Below are positions 24,406-32,980 of a DNA stretch of 34,849 nt, one piece after another. Made by a program: the position numbers and the translations under genes. The notes under the pieces are model-generated. The model was given only the letters and a program-made list of their open reading frames with translations, had not been told where the DNA came from and made no database searches. Positions within the stretch are counted from its first letter, which is position 1. Each line of letters starts with the position of its first letter. The stretch comes from Mycobacterium persicum (GTDB taxonomy: Bacteria; Actinomycetota; Actinomycetes; Mycobacteriales; Mycobacteriaceae), in NCBI RefSeq assembly GCF_002086675.1, contig NZ_MVIF01000063.1, forward strand, positions 1 through 34,849, read 5' to 3'.

Positions 24406-26562
24406 ATGGCCGACAGAGCGAGTGCCTCCCAGGGGGCGGGAGCCGCACCCACCGCGGACGGCCCGGACGCGGTTCGCAACGTGGTGCTGGTGGGCCCATC
24501 AGGCGGCGGCAAGACCACCCTCGTCGAGGCCTTACTGGTCGCGGCCGGAGTGCTGTCCCGGCCCGGATCGGTCACCGACGGCACCACGGTCTGCGACTAC
24601 GACGACGCGGAGATCCGCCAGCAGCGCTCGGTCGGGCTCGCGGTGGCCTCGCTGTCACACGACGGCATCAAGGTGAACCTCGTCGACACCCCTGGATATG
24701 CCGATTTCGTGGGTGAGCTGCGCGCCGGGTTGCGAGCCGCGGACTGCGCGCTGTTCGTGATCGCGGCCAACGAGGGCGTCGACGAGCCCACCAAGTCGCT
24801 CTGGCAGGAATGCAGCCAGGTCGGCATGCCACGCGCAGTGGTGATCACCAAGCTGGACCACGCCCGGGCGAACTATCCCGAGGCACTGGCCGCCGCCCAG
24901 GACGCGTTCGGCGACAAAGTCTTACCGCTGTACCTTCCCGCCGGACCCGCCGGTGACGGCCTGATCGGATTGCTGTCACAAATCCACTACGAGTACGCCG
25001 GCGGCAAGCGCGCCGCGCGCCCCCCGGACCCATCGGACGCCGATCGGATCGAGGAGGCCCGCGGCAGTCTGATCGAAGGGATCATCGAGGAGTCCGAGGA
25101 CGAGTCGTTGATGGAGCGCTACCTCGGCGGCGAGGATATCGACGAATCCATCCTGATCCAGGACCTGGAGAAGGCCGTTGCCCGCGGCTCGTTCTTCCCG
25201 GTGATCCCGGTGTGCAGCGGCACCGGCGTCGGCACCCTGGAACTGCTGGAGGTCGCCACCCGCGGCTTCCCGTCTCCGATGGAGCACCCGCTACCGGAGG
25301 TGTTCACCCCGCAGGGCGCCGCACACGCCGAGTTGGCCTGCGACGTGAGCGCGCCCTTGCTCGCCGAGGTGGTGAAGACGACGTCCGACCCCTATGTCGG
25401 CCGGGTCAGCCTGGTGCGGGTGTTCTCCGGAACCATCAAGCCCGACGCCACGGTTCATGTGTCCGGCCATTTCTCGTCGTTTTTCGGCGACCAGAACGGG
25501 TCGGCGAACACCCATCCCGACCACGACGAAGACGAACGCATCGGTCCGCTGTCTTTCCCGCTGGGCAAGCAGCAACGCCCCGCGACCGCCGTGGTCGCCG
25601 GCGACATCTGCGCCATCGGCAGGCTGAGCCGCGCGGAAACCGGCGACACCCTGTCGGACAAGTCCGAGCCCTTGGTGCTGAAACCCTGGACGATGCCGGA
25701 ACCCTTGTTGCCCATCGCGATTCAGGCGCACGCCAAGACCGACGAGGACAAGTTGTCGGTCGGCTTGGGCCGTCTTGCCGCCGAAGACCCGACATTGCGG
25801 ATCGAGCAGAACCAGGAGACCCACCAGATCGTGCTGTGGTGCATGGGTGAGGCCCATGCCGGCGTGGTGCTCGACGGGCTGGCCAATCGGTACGGCGTCA
25901 CCGTGGACACCGTGGAGCTGCGGGTACCGCTGCGGGAAACGTTCGCCGGCAAGGCCAAAGGCCACGGCCGTCACGTCAAGCAATCCGGTGGCCACGGCCA
26001 GTACGGGGTGTGCGACAACGAGGTGGAGCCGTTGCCGGAGGGCTCCGGGTTCGAGTTCGTCGACAAGGTGGTCGGCGGCGCGGTGCCACGCCAATTCATT
26101 CCGAGCGTGGAGAAGGGTGTCCGCGCGCAGATGGAAAAGGGGGTGCTCGCCGGTTACCCGGTGGTGGACTTGCGGGTCACCCTGCTCGACGGTAAGGCCC
26201 ACAGCGTCGACTCCTCCGATTTCGCCTTCCAGATGGCCGGTGGACTGGCATTGCGAGATGCGGCCGCGGCGACCAAGGTGATCCTGCTCGAGCCGATCGA
26301 CGAGATCTCGGTGCTGGTGCCCGACGATTTCGTGGGCGCGGTGATGGGCGATCTGTCCGGGCGCCGCGGCCGCGTGCTGGGTACCGAGACCGCCGCCAAC
26401 GAACGCACGGTGGTCAAAGCCGAAGTGCCTCAGGTCGAGTTGACCCGGTATGCCATTGACTTGCGCTCACTCGCCCATGGCGCCGCATCGTTCACCCGCA
26501 CGTTCGCCCGATACGAACCGATGCCGGAATCCGCTGCGGCCCGGGTGAAGTCAACCGCGTAG
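24406..26562 (+). CDS. fusA2: elongation factor G-like protein EF-G2
   Basis: This 718-residue translational GTPase homologue has the EF-G domain order. The P-loop is GPSGGGKTTL (30-39) instead of the AHIDAGKTT of true EF-G. G3 is DTPGYADF with D94, and G4 is ITKLD (147-151). In EF-G the G3 reads DTPGHVDF; the catalytic histidine is replaced here by tyrosine. Also the switch-I effector region is shortened. These changes agree with reports that M. smegmatis EF-G2 binds GTP but lacks ribosome-stimulated GTPase activity. The protein is the counterpart of Rv0120c. GGAGGA (24395-24400) precedes the ATG. Canonical fusA should be elsewhere in the genome. Confidence 0.93.
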   Translation: MADRASASQGAGAAPTADGPDAVRNVVLVGPSGGGKTTLVEALLVAAGVLSRPGSVTDGTTVCDYDDAEIRQQRSVGLAVASLSHDGIKVNLVDTPGYADFVGELRAGLRAADCALFVIAANEGVDEPTKSLWQECSQVGMPRAVVITKLDHARANYPEALAAAQDAFGDKVLPLYLPAGPAGDGLIGLLSQIHYEYAGGKRAARPPDPSDADRIEEARGSLIEGIIEESEDESLMERYLGGEDIDESILIQDLEKAVARGSFFPVIPVCSGTGVGTLELLEVATRGFPSPMEHPLPEVFTPQGAAHAELACDVSAPLLAEVVKTTSDPYVGRVSLVRVFSGTIKPDATVHVSGHFSSFFGDQNGSANTHPDHDEDERIGPLSFPLGKQQRPATAVVAGDICAIGRLSRAETGDTLSDKSEPLVLKPWTMPEPLLPIAIQAHAKTDEDKLSVGLGRLAAEDPTLRIEQNQETHQIVLWCMGEAHAGVVLDGLANRYGVTVDTVELRVPLRETFAGKAKGHGRHVKQSGGHGQYGVCDNEVEPLPEGSGFEFVDKVVGGAVPRQFIPSVEKGVRAQMEKGVLAGYPVVDLRVTLLDGKAHSVDSSDFAFQMAGGLALRDAAAATKVILLEPIDEISVLVPDDFVGAVMGDLSGRRGRVLGTETAANERTVVKAEVPQVELTRYAIDLRSLAHGAASFTRTFARYEPMPESAAARVKSTA

Positions 26563-26570
26563 CCGGCCTC

Positions 26571-27038
26571 ATGTCGACGGTTGACGGACTACCGGCCCAC
26601 ATATTGCTCAACCATCTGGTCGTCGTGCTGGGTCCGTTGGCGGCGATCCTGGCGATCATGTGCGCGCTATGGCCGGCCGCCCGCCAACGACTGGTCTGGC
26701 TGACGCTGGCCCTGGCCGTCATTACGCTCGTCGTGACCCCGTTGACCGCGGACTCGGGCGAGTGGTTGGCCGGCAAGATCGGCCAGTCGCCGGCGATCGA
26801 CAGCCACGCGAACCTCGGCCAAACCCTGTCCTACTTCGCGGTTGCACTGGCGGCGACGATGGTCGCGCTGGCGGTCGTCCACCTTCGCCGGGCCCGCGGA
26901 CGCGCGGTGAAACCCGTAGTGCAGCTGGTGGTCATGCTGTTGGTGGTGGCCGCCGCTGCCGCCACGCTGGTCCAGACGTATCGCGTCGGCGACTCCGGCG
27001 CGCGAGCGGCGTGGGGTTCGGTCACGTCGTCGCGGTGA
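26571..27038 (+). CDS. DUF2231 membrane protein
   Basis: This 155-residue protein has four transmembrane segments (about 10-33, 40-57, 85-103, 117-136) and the DUF2231 motif LPAHILLNHLVVVLGPLAAIL. A proline-histidine near the N terminus (PAH..NH) could bind a metal or heme, but this is a guess. It starts eight bases after fusA2, so it shares that transcript, and it converges on fadD7 with only seven bases between the stops. Function unknown. Confidence 0.82.
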   Translation: MSTVDGLPAHILLNHLVVVLGPLAAILAIMCALWPAARQRLVWLTLALAVITLVVTPLTADSGEWLAGKIGQSPAIDSHANLGQTLSYFAVALAATMVALAVVHLRRARGRAVKPVVQLVVMLLVVAAAAATLVQTYRVGDSGARAAWGSVTSSR

Positions 27039-27045
27039 CTCCGGG

Positions 27046-28644
27046 TTACGCCGGCGGACCGAACCGTTGGGCCACGGCGCGACGGTCGAGCGAACCTTTC
27101 GCGGTGTGCGGCAGCTCGCTCGCCAGCTCGAAGGTTGCCGGAATCTCGAAGGCCGCCAAGCGTTCCCGGCAGAACTCGGTGAGTTCTTCGGGAGTCGGCG
27201 CGGGCTGGCGAGGCACGATCACCGCCGCGACGGCCTCACCGTAGAGCGGGTGGGGAACGCCGAAGACGGCCGGTTCCAACACGTTCGGATGGGTGGCCAG
27301 CACGTGCTCGACGCGCTCCGGCGATATTTTCTCGCCGCCGCGGTTGATCAGCTCTTTGATCCGGCCACGGATGCTCAGGTCGCCGTCGGCCGACAATGTC
27401 CCCAAATCGCCGGTGCGCAGCCAACCGTCGGTGAAGTTGGCTTCGGTGATCTTCGGGTCGCCGAGGTAGCCACGCACCACGGTGGGGCCGCGCAGCCAGA
27501 CCTCGCCGACCTCGCCGGGGCCGACGGGCGCTCCGCCGGACCCGACGATCCGGATCTCGGGCCCGGTCGAGTTGCCCACCAGACCGGTTGACACTGCCGG
27601 GTTTTCCTCGTCGTCGGGGCTGGTGGTGGCCACCTGGTGGGTGGCCTCGGTCATCCCGAACGCGCACACCACCGGCGCGCTGAACTCAGCGTGCAGCGCC
27701 TGCGCCGTCTCCGGGGTGAGCGGGGCGCTGCAGCTGCGGATGAAGCGCAGGGCGGCTTTGGTGCCGGACGGTTCAGTTTTGGCACGCTCCAACAGGATCT
27801 GGTGAATGGTCGGCACCGCCGTGTACCAGGTGGCGTGCACCGCGTCGATGTCGTCCCAGAAACTGTGCGCCGAGAACTTCCCGCGCGCCGGCAGCAACAC
27901 CGCGCCCCCGGACGCCAGCGTCGACAGCAACGCGGCCATCAAGCCGTGACCGTGGTACAGCGGCATCACCGCGACCGTCGCGTCCTGCGGACCCAGCCGA
28001 TACCCGGCGATGATCGCCCGGATCGAACTGGCGATGTTTCCGTGGGTCCACGGGACCATCTTCGGCAGGCCCGTCGTCCCGCCGGTGAACATGATCATGG
28101 CGTCGTCGGGCCGCAGCCCCTCGGGTGCGGCCGTGACCGGCTTCGGTTCCCCGGCAGCCTCCAAACGGACCGATAGGGCCCCGTCATCGCGGCCCACGCT
28201 CACCGCCACCGGCCACCACCGGATCGCCGAATCTTCCCCGCTGTCGGGACCGTTGCCGTCCACCAGCACCACACGTGCTCCAGCAGCCTCGGCGCGGGCG
28301 CGCTGGTCGCCGACGGGTAACGCCGGGTCCAACGGAACCACGACAAGATCGGCTCGAGACGCGGCCAGCAGCGCGACGACGAATTCGGCGTTGCTGCCGG
28401 AACGCAGCGCCACCCGGTCGCCCGGCAAGAGACCGGCCCTGGTCAACTGCCCGGCCAGGTCGTCGGCCAGCCGGATCACGTCACGGTAGCTGATCGCGAC
28501 GCGGTCGGCGGTCACGACAAGTGCGACGGCCTCCGGCCGCCGGGTTGCCGCCACCATCACCAGATCGGCAATCCGCGGACTCGACGATTCGGTGGGACCA
28601 TCGGCCGCGAACTGTTGCGCCACCGTCTTGGCGATCGATGACAT
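27046..28644 (-). CDS. fadD7: acyl-CoA/oxalyl-CoA synthetase FadD7
   Basis: This 532-residue ANL adenylating enzyme activates a carboxylate with ATP and CoA. The P-loop-like motif is MFTGGTTGLPKMVPWTHGN. A GWLRTGDLG motif, the hinge-region GRIKELINRGGEKISP, and the C-terminal AKGSLDRR containing the catalytic lysine follow. It corresponds to Rv0119. Its relatives in yeast (Pcs60) and plants (AAE3) are oxalyl-CoA synthetases, and oxcA is divergent 272 bases away, so oxalate is a better guess than long-chain fatty acid. GAGGAG-type ribosome site (complement 28651-28656) is six bases before the ATG. The annotated start at 28644 avoids an unrelated extension. Confidence 0.9.
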   Translation of the reverse strand: MSSIAKTVAQQFAADGPTESSSPRIADLVMVAATRRPEAVALVVTADRVAISYRDVIRLADDLAGQLTRAGLLPGDRVALRSGSNAEFVVALLAASRADLVVVPLDPALPVGDQRARAEAAGARVVLVDGNGPDSGEDSAIRWWPVAVSVGRDDGALSVRLEAAGEPKPVTAAPEGLRPDDAMIMFTGGTTGLPKMVPWTHGNIASSIRAIIAGYRLGPQDATVAVMPLYHGHGLMAALLSTLASGGAVLLPARGKFSAHSFWDDIDAVHATWYTAVPTIHQILLERAKTEPSGTKAALRFIRSCSAPLTPETAQALHAEFSAPVVCAFGMTEATHQVATTSPDDEENPAVSTGLVGNSTGPEIRIVGSGGAPVGPGEVGEVWLRGPTVVRGYLGDPKITEANFTDGWLRTGDLGTLSADGDLSIRGRIKELINRGGEKISPERVEHVLATHPNVLEPAVFGVPHPLYGEAVAAVIVPRQPAPTPEELTEFCRERLAAFEIPATFELASELPHTAKGSLDRRAVAQRFGPPA

Positions 28645-28741
28645 CGCACGCTCCTCTCGGGTGTTGCCGGTGCCGGATCGGCTCTTGTATGGCCACCCTG
28701 CCGGTGACAATGCTTCTTGTCCAATACCGATCCGCTACCGC

Positions 28742-28762
28742 TCGATAGCCGGAACCTATCGA
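28742..28762. promoter_or_regulatory. perfect LysR-type palindrome between fadD7 and oxcA
   Basis: TCGATAG (28742-28748), seven bases, CTATCGA (28756-28762) form a perfect dyad that contains ATAG-N7-CTAT and hence the LysR T-N11-A motif. It lies in the divergent 272-base region of fadD7 and oxcA. The LysR regulator OxyS is encoded at the other end of oxcA. The site is a strong operator candidate for it. Confidence 0.6.
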
Positions 28763-28916
28763 ATGCACCCGGTCGGTGGCCAGGGTCAATAGACAACGTA
28801 AATCACTGAATAGCGCCCCGGTCTTGGACACAGCCCCGGCACTGGAACAAAGTGATGACCGAGCCATTCGCGGCCCGGAGCACTCCGGTCCCCCTCAGAC
28901 ACGAGGAGTCGCCACC

Positions 28917-30677
28917 ATGACCATGCAAGCGGCATCTCCCGGCGCAGCGCCGGATGGACCGGCCAGTGTTCGCCTGACCGATGGCTTTCACCTCATGGTG
29001 GAGGCCCTCAAGGCCAACGACGTCGACACCATCTACGGGATCGTCGGCATCCCCATCACCGACCTCGCCCGCACCGCCCAGGCCGCTGGGATCCGTTACA
29101 TCGGCTTCCGTCATGAGGGCTCGGCCGGCAATGCGGCCGCGGCCGCCGGTTTCCTCACGGCGCGTCCCGGCATCTGCCTGACGACGTCGGGCCCCGGCTT
29201 TCTCAACGGCCTGCCCGCGCTGGCCAACGCCACCGCAAACTGCTTCCCGATGATCCAGATCTCGGGTTCGAGCCGGCGGTCCATCGTGGACCTGCAGCGC
29301 GGCGACTACCAGGAGATCGACCAGCTCAACGCCGCCCGGCCATTCGTCAAGGCGGCCTACCGGATCAACCGGGTGGAGGACATCGGGCTCGGGGTCGCGC
29401 GCGCTGTTCGCACCGCGATTTCGGGCCGGCCGGGCGGTGTCTACCTCGACATCCCCGGCGAGGTGCTCGGTCAGGCACTGGAGGTCTCCGTTGCCGCCGA
29501 CAGCATCTGGCGGCTGGTCGACCCGGCACCGCGACAACTTCCCGCGGCCGAGGCGGTCGACCGCGCCCTGCAGCTACTCGCCGCGGCCCGGCGGCCGCTG
29601 ATCGTGCTCGGCAAGGGCGCGGCATATGCCCGGGCCGACAACGTGATTCGCGAGTTCGTCGAGACCACCGGAATTCCGTTCCTGCCCATGTCGATGGCCA
29701 AGGGGCTACTGCCCGACTCGCATCCGCAGTCCGCTGGCGCGGCCCGCTCGCTGGCCATCGCACGGGCCGATACCGTCGTGCTGGTCGGTGCCCGGCTGAA
29801 TTGGCTTCTGGGCCATGGCGAGTCGCCGCAGTGGGCGGCCGACGCCAAGTTCATCCAGGTCGATATCGCGGCGTCGGAGTTCGACAGCAACCGGCCGGTG
29901 GCGGCACCGCTGACCGGTGACATCGGCTCGGTGATGTCGGCGCTGCTGGACGGCCTGGCCGGACGTCCCATCGCGGCGCCGGCGGAATGGACCGGCGAGC
30001 TGTCGGATCGCAAGGCGCGCAACGACGCCAAGATGCGCGAGCGGCTGGCCGAAGACCCGCACCCGATGCGGTTCTACAACGCGCTCGGCGCCATTCGCGC
30101 CGTGCTGCAACGCAATCCCGATGTGTATGTGGTCAACGAAGGCGCCAACGCGCTGGATCTGGCCCGCAACGTCATCGACATGCAGTTGCCGCGACACCGG
30201 CTCGACACCGGTACCTGGGGGGTGATGGGCATCGGCCTGGGCTACGCGATCGCTGCCGCGGTGGAGACCGGCCGCCCGGTCGTCGCGATCGAAGGGGACA
30301 GCGCATTCGGCTTTTCGGGCATGGAAGTCGAGACCATCTGCCGGTATCGACTTCCGGTGACCGTGGTCATCCTCAACAACGGCGGCGGCTACCGCGGTGA
30401 CGAAACGGCGGTGGCCGGCAGCGATCCGGCGCCTACCGTGCTGAACGCTCGCGCGCGTCACGAGCTGATCGCAGAGGCTTTCAGCGGCAAGGGATATCAC
30501 GTCACCACCCCATCGGAGCTGACCGCGGCACTGGCCGACGCGCTGGCGTCGGGGGGACCGTCGATCATCGACTGCGAGCTCAGCCCGGCCGCCGGTGTGG
30601 AGAGCGGACACCTGGCGAGCCTGAACCCCACCAGCGCGGCCACCGCCCCGCCGGCGCCGGTCAGCGCCGGCGGCTGA
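28917..30677 (+). CDS. oxcA: oxalyl-CoA decarboxylase family ThDP enzyme
   Basis: This 586-residue thiamine-diphosphate enzyme should turn oxalyl-CoA into formyl-CoA and CO2. The conserved glutamate is E67 in GFRHEGSAGNAAAAAG. The C-terminal ThDP/Mg motif begins GDSAFGFSGMEVET and ends ILNNGGGY. AEWTGELSDRKA is typical of the middle domain. It is the counterpart of Rv0118c (OxcA). GAGGAG (28903-28908) lies eight bases before the ATG at 28917. The open frame upstream has no similarity. It overlaps the convergent oxyS by 17 bases. No formyl-CoA transferase gene is nearby, so FadD7 would have to supply oxalyl-CoA. A 2-hydroxyacyl-CoA lyase function is an alternative. Confidence 0.9.
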   Translation: MTMQAASPGAAPDGPASVRLTDGFHLMVEALKANDVDTIYGIVGIPITDLARTAQAAGIRYIGFRHEGSAGNAAAAAGFLTARPGICLTTSGPGFLNGLPALANATANCFPMIQISGSSRRSIVDLQRGDYQEIDQLNAARPFVKAAYRINRVEDIGLGVARAVRTAISGRPGGVYLDIPGEVLGQALEVSVAADSIWRLVDPAPRQLPAAEAVDRALQLLAAARRPLIVLGKGAAYARADNVIREFVETTGIPFLPMSMAKGLLPDSHPQSAGAARSLAIARADTVVLVGARLNWLLGHGESPQWAADAKFIQVDIAASEFDSNRPVAAPLTGDIGSVMSALLDGLAGRPIAAPAEWTGELSDRKARNDAKMRERLAEDPHPMRFYNALGAIRAVLQRNPDVYVVNEGANALDLARNVIDMQLPRHRLDTGTWGVMGIGLGYAIAAAVETGRPVVAIEGDSAFGFSGMEVETICRYRLPVTVVILNNGGGYRGDETAVAGSDPAPTVLNARARHELIAEAFSGKGYHVTTPSELTAALADALASGGPSIIDCELSPAAGVESGHLASLNPTSAATAPPAPVSAGG

Positions 30678-31593
30678 TTCCCGACATCCGCGCGTCGAAG
30701 AACTCGCCCAGGTCCAACTCCTGCGCAGCTGCGACGAGCGCGCGGGCGACGGGTGATCCCGGGCCGGCGGAGTTGGTGGCCAAACCGATCTGGGCTTTGC
30801 GAATGGGATCGACCAACGGGACCGGACGAATCTCGCCGCCGGTCGGCGTGGTCCATAGCCAGGTGTGCGGAACGATGGACGCCCAGTTGCCGGTGGCCAC
30901 CTGAGCGATAAGCGAAGCGACAGAGTCCGTCTCGACCTGGGGGCTGACCGTGATGGCATGCTCGGCGAAGGCGGCGTTGATGATCTGGCGATCCCGCATG
31001 TCCGGCGAGAGCAGCGCCAGCGGCAGTTGCGCGGCGTCCGGCCAGCGCAGCGTCGACGCGCCCGCGGGCACCATGTCGGGCGGCACCAGCAGCACATAGC
31101 GCTCCTCGTAGAGCGGCACCACATCGATGTCGCGGCTGTCTGCTGTTGTCGGATGCACAATGATCGCGTCGAGTTCGAAGTCACGTAGCCGGCGGTACAG
31201 CTCGGTTGCGGCCAGCCGGGAGCAGATTTGGGCCTTGACCAACGGGTGCGCCGAGCAGAAACCGGACAGCACCAGCGACGCCGTCGTCGACGCGGACGGG
31301 ACCGTGCCCAACCGCAGCGTCCCGGTGATACCGGAGCGCACCGCGTCCACCTCGGCCTTGAACGCGTCGTGCTCGGCCAGAATCCGCTTGGCCCACACCA
31401 CCAACCGCTCCCCCTCGGGAGTCAGGCCCTCGAAGCTATGGCCGCGGTTGATCAGGGTGACGTTGAGTTCACGTTCGAGCTTGGCGATCGCCGACGACAG
31501 CGCGGGTTGTGAGACGTAGCACTTCTCGGCCGCCCGGGCGAAGTGACGCTCCTGGGCGACCGCCACGAAATACTCCAGCTGACGAAAGAGCAC
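30661..31593 (-). CDS. oxyS: LysR-type regulator OxyS
   Basis: This 310-residue LysR regulator has an N-terminal winged helix (MLFRQLEYFVAVAQERHFARAAEKCYVSQPALS) and a C-terminal effector domain from about residue 90. It is the counterpart of Rv0117, called OxyS for its link with peroxide sensitivity. Cysteines are at 25, 113 and 124; none lie near residues 199-208, where OxyR has its redox pair. A small ligand is therefore a better guess for the signal. The GTG start at 31593 is preceded by GGAGG (complement 31599-31604). It converges on oxcA with a 17-base overlap. A likely operator lies in the fadD7-oxcA region. Confidence 0.9.
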   Translation of the reverse strand: MLFRQLEYFVAVAQERHFARAAEKCYVSQPALSSAIAKLERELNVTLINRGHSFEGLTPEGERLVVWAKRILAEHDAFKAEVDAVRSGITGTLRLGTVPSASTTASLVLSGFCSAHPLVKAQICSRLAATELYRRLRDFELDAIIVHPTTADSRDIDVVPLYEERYVLLVPPDMVPAGASTLRWPDAAQLPLALLSPDMRDRQIINAAFAEHAITVSPQVETDSVASLIAQVATGNWASIVPHTWLWTTPTGGEIRPVPLVDPIRKAQIGLATNSAGPGSPVARALVAAAQELDLGEFFDARMSGISRRR

Positions 31594-31623
31594 TTACACC
31601 TCCTCGGCGGTGGAGCACGATTT

Positions 31624-31666
31624 CGCTGAGGCTAACGTGTCGTCGGCCAGTCAGCCAATCTCAGCG
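31624..31666. promoter_or_regulatory. weak dyad upstream of oxyS
   Basis: CGCTGAG (31624-31630) and CTCAGCG (31660-31666) form a seven-base inverted repeat with 29 bases between. It lies just before oxyS and could be an autoregulatory site, but the spacing is unusual for LysR proteins. Confidence 0.25.
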
Positions 31667-31777
31667 GGCTGGGGGCCGGCTACAGCGCAGGTGCCGGCTG
31701 CGCCGCAGACTCAGGCAAGGCTGGCGACGGACCGCTACCATGACGACCGGAGCAAAGCCGGACCGGCGGTCCGAGAT

Positions 31778-31802
31778 GTTTGCTGCAGCACGTAGCGGGT
31801 AC
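31778..31802 (+). promoter_or_regulatory. SigF-type promoter of ldtA
   Basis: GTTT (31778-31781), 15 bases, GGGTAC (31797-31802): identical in core sequence and spacing to the katE element. The predicted start lies near 31809, about 46 bases before the ATG. Confidence 0.6.
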
Positions 31803-31809
31803 ACAGCCC

Positions 31810-31815
31810 TAGAAT
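31810..31815 (+). promoter_or_regulatory. second -10 element of ldtA (SigA type)
   Basis: TAGAAT fits the TANNNT -10 rule. It lies 13 bases after the SigF-type start signals, suggesting tandem promoters. No good -35 is visible at the proper distance. Confidence 0.35.
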
Positions 31816-31854
31816 GCGGTTGTGTTGATTGCACCGTCCCGAAGGGTGACCGTC

Positions 31855-32610
31855 ATGCGCCACGCAGTTCGTTATCTGTTCGTTATGGTCGCAATCACGA
31901 CGATGGCCCTGACCGGGTCGGGCGCTCTGGCGAGCGCCGCGGTACCCCTGCCGCAGCCCGTTCCCGGAGTCGCCGCAGTGTTGCCGGCCAACGGTGCAGT
32001 GGTGGGCGTGGCACACCCGGTGGTGGTGACCTTCAACGCCCCGGTCCTCGATCGCCGCGCGGCCGAACGGACCATTCGTGTCACCTCCCCCAGTAACATG
32101 ACCGGACATTTCGAGTGGGTCGACAGCTTCGTCGTGCAGTGGATTCCCGATCACTACTGGCCGACCCATAGCCACATTTCGGTGGGTGTGCAGGAGCTGA
32201 CCGACGGCTTCGAAACCGGAGACGAGCTGCTCGGGGTGGCCAGCATCTCCGCGCACACGTTCACCGTCAGCCGAAACGGAGAGGTGCTGCGCACCATGCC
32301 GGCGTCGATGGGCAAGCCCAGCCGTCCGACTCCGATCGGCAACTTCAGTGCGCTGTCGAAAGAGCGCACTGTGGTGATGGATTCACGCACCATCGGTATT
32401 CCGCTGAACTCTTCCGACGGGTATCTGATCACCGCGTCCTACGCGGTTCGGGTCACCTGGAGCGGCGTATACGTGCACTCGGCGCCGTGGTCGGTCAACT
32501 CACAGGGATACGCCAACGTCAGCCATGGCTGCATCAACCTCAGCCCGGACAATGCCGCCTGGTACTTCAACACCGTCAACGTCGGTGACCCGATCGAAGT
32601 GGTCGCCTAA
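31855..32610 (+). CDS. ldtA: L,D-transpeptidase LdtA (LdtMt1 type)
   Basis: This 251-residue enzyme makes the 3-3 cross-links of mycobacterial peptidoglycan, the same length as M. tuberculosis Rv0116c. A signal peptide or membrane anchor spans residues 1-28 (RYLFVMVAITTMALTGSGAL). An immunoglobulin-like domain covers about 32-125, and the YkuD catalytic domain follows. The catalytic cysteine is C226 in NVSHGCINLS, with H208 (VYVHSAPWS) near it; C226 equals LdtMt1 numbering. The ATG at 31855 is preferred over the ATG at 31822 because GAAGG precedes it and the length fits. A SigF-type promoter and a TAGAAT element lie upstream, and a terminator follows. Confidence 0.95.
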   Translation: MRHAVRYLFVMVAITTMALTGSGALASAAVPLPQPVPGVAAVLPANGAVVGVAHPVVVTFNAPVLDRRAAERTIRVTSPSNMTGHFEWVDSFVVQWIPDHYWPTHSHISVGVQELTDGFETGDELLGVASISAHTFTVSRNGEVLRTMPASMGKPSRPTPIGNFSALSKERTVVMDSRTIGIPLNSSDGYLITASYAVRVTWSGVYVHSAPWSVNSQGYANVSHGCINLSPDNAAWYFNTVNVGDPIEVVA

Positions 32611-32615
32611 GCCTA

Positions 32616-32640
32616 AGACGCATAGCTTGGCGTCTGTTTT
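32616..32640 (+). terminator. intrinsic terminator of ldtA
   Basis: AGACGC (32616-32621) pairs with GCGTCT (32630-32635) around an eight-base loop and is followed by GTTTT. It starts six bases after the stop codon. The stem is short but the T tract is clear, which is unusual for this genome. Confidence 0.55.
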
Positions 32641-32980
32641 CGCCACGTTGAGTCCTGCCCGTGTTGGTCAAAACTCTTGTATGGCCGGTGTTCGGGGGAT
32701 GTCGCGTGCTCACCGGATCGACTGTCATGCCGCCGCATCGAGTGAGCGCTGCCGGCTTTGAGAGTGGATGTAGAGGGGGGAGCATCCGCGATCGCCCTCC
32801 CTGGCGGCACCCTCGGCGCCAGCAACACACACTGGAAACGGACATCGGAGCGAACATGGCGGGGTCGCCGAAACACCTTTTCAGCCTCAACCCAGACCAC
32901 GCCGAGCGCAACCACGCGACCAACCGCACCAGCACCCGATTTCCCTCTCCCCACACCGCGGCGCGTGTGCTGGTACCGCA
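32641..32980. other. gene-free stretch with a structured segment
   Basis: No gene with coding character is seen between ldtA and the transporter gene. At 32770-32821 a G-rich run pairs with CCCTCC, and the perfect stem CTGGCG (32800-32805) / CGCCAG (32816-32821) follows. On the plus strand this is followed by an ATG at 32856 whose reading is not protein-like. It could be a leader of a lost gene. I do not recognise a known riboswitch. Confidence 0.3.

Noticed and set aside
29706..31184. 492-residue reading frame on the minus strand
   Set aside because: It crosses oxcA and oxyS in wrong frames and has no domain pattern. Both real genes have strong motifs.
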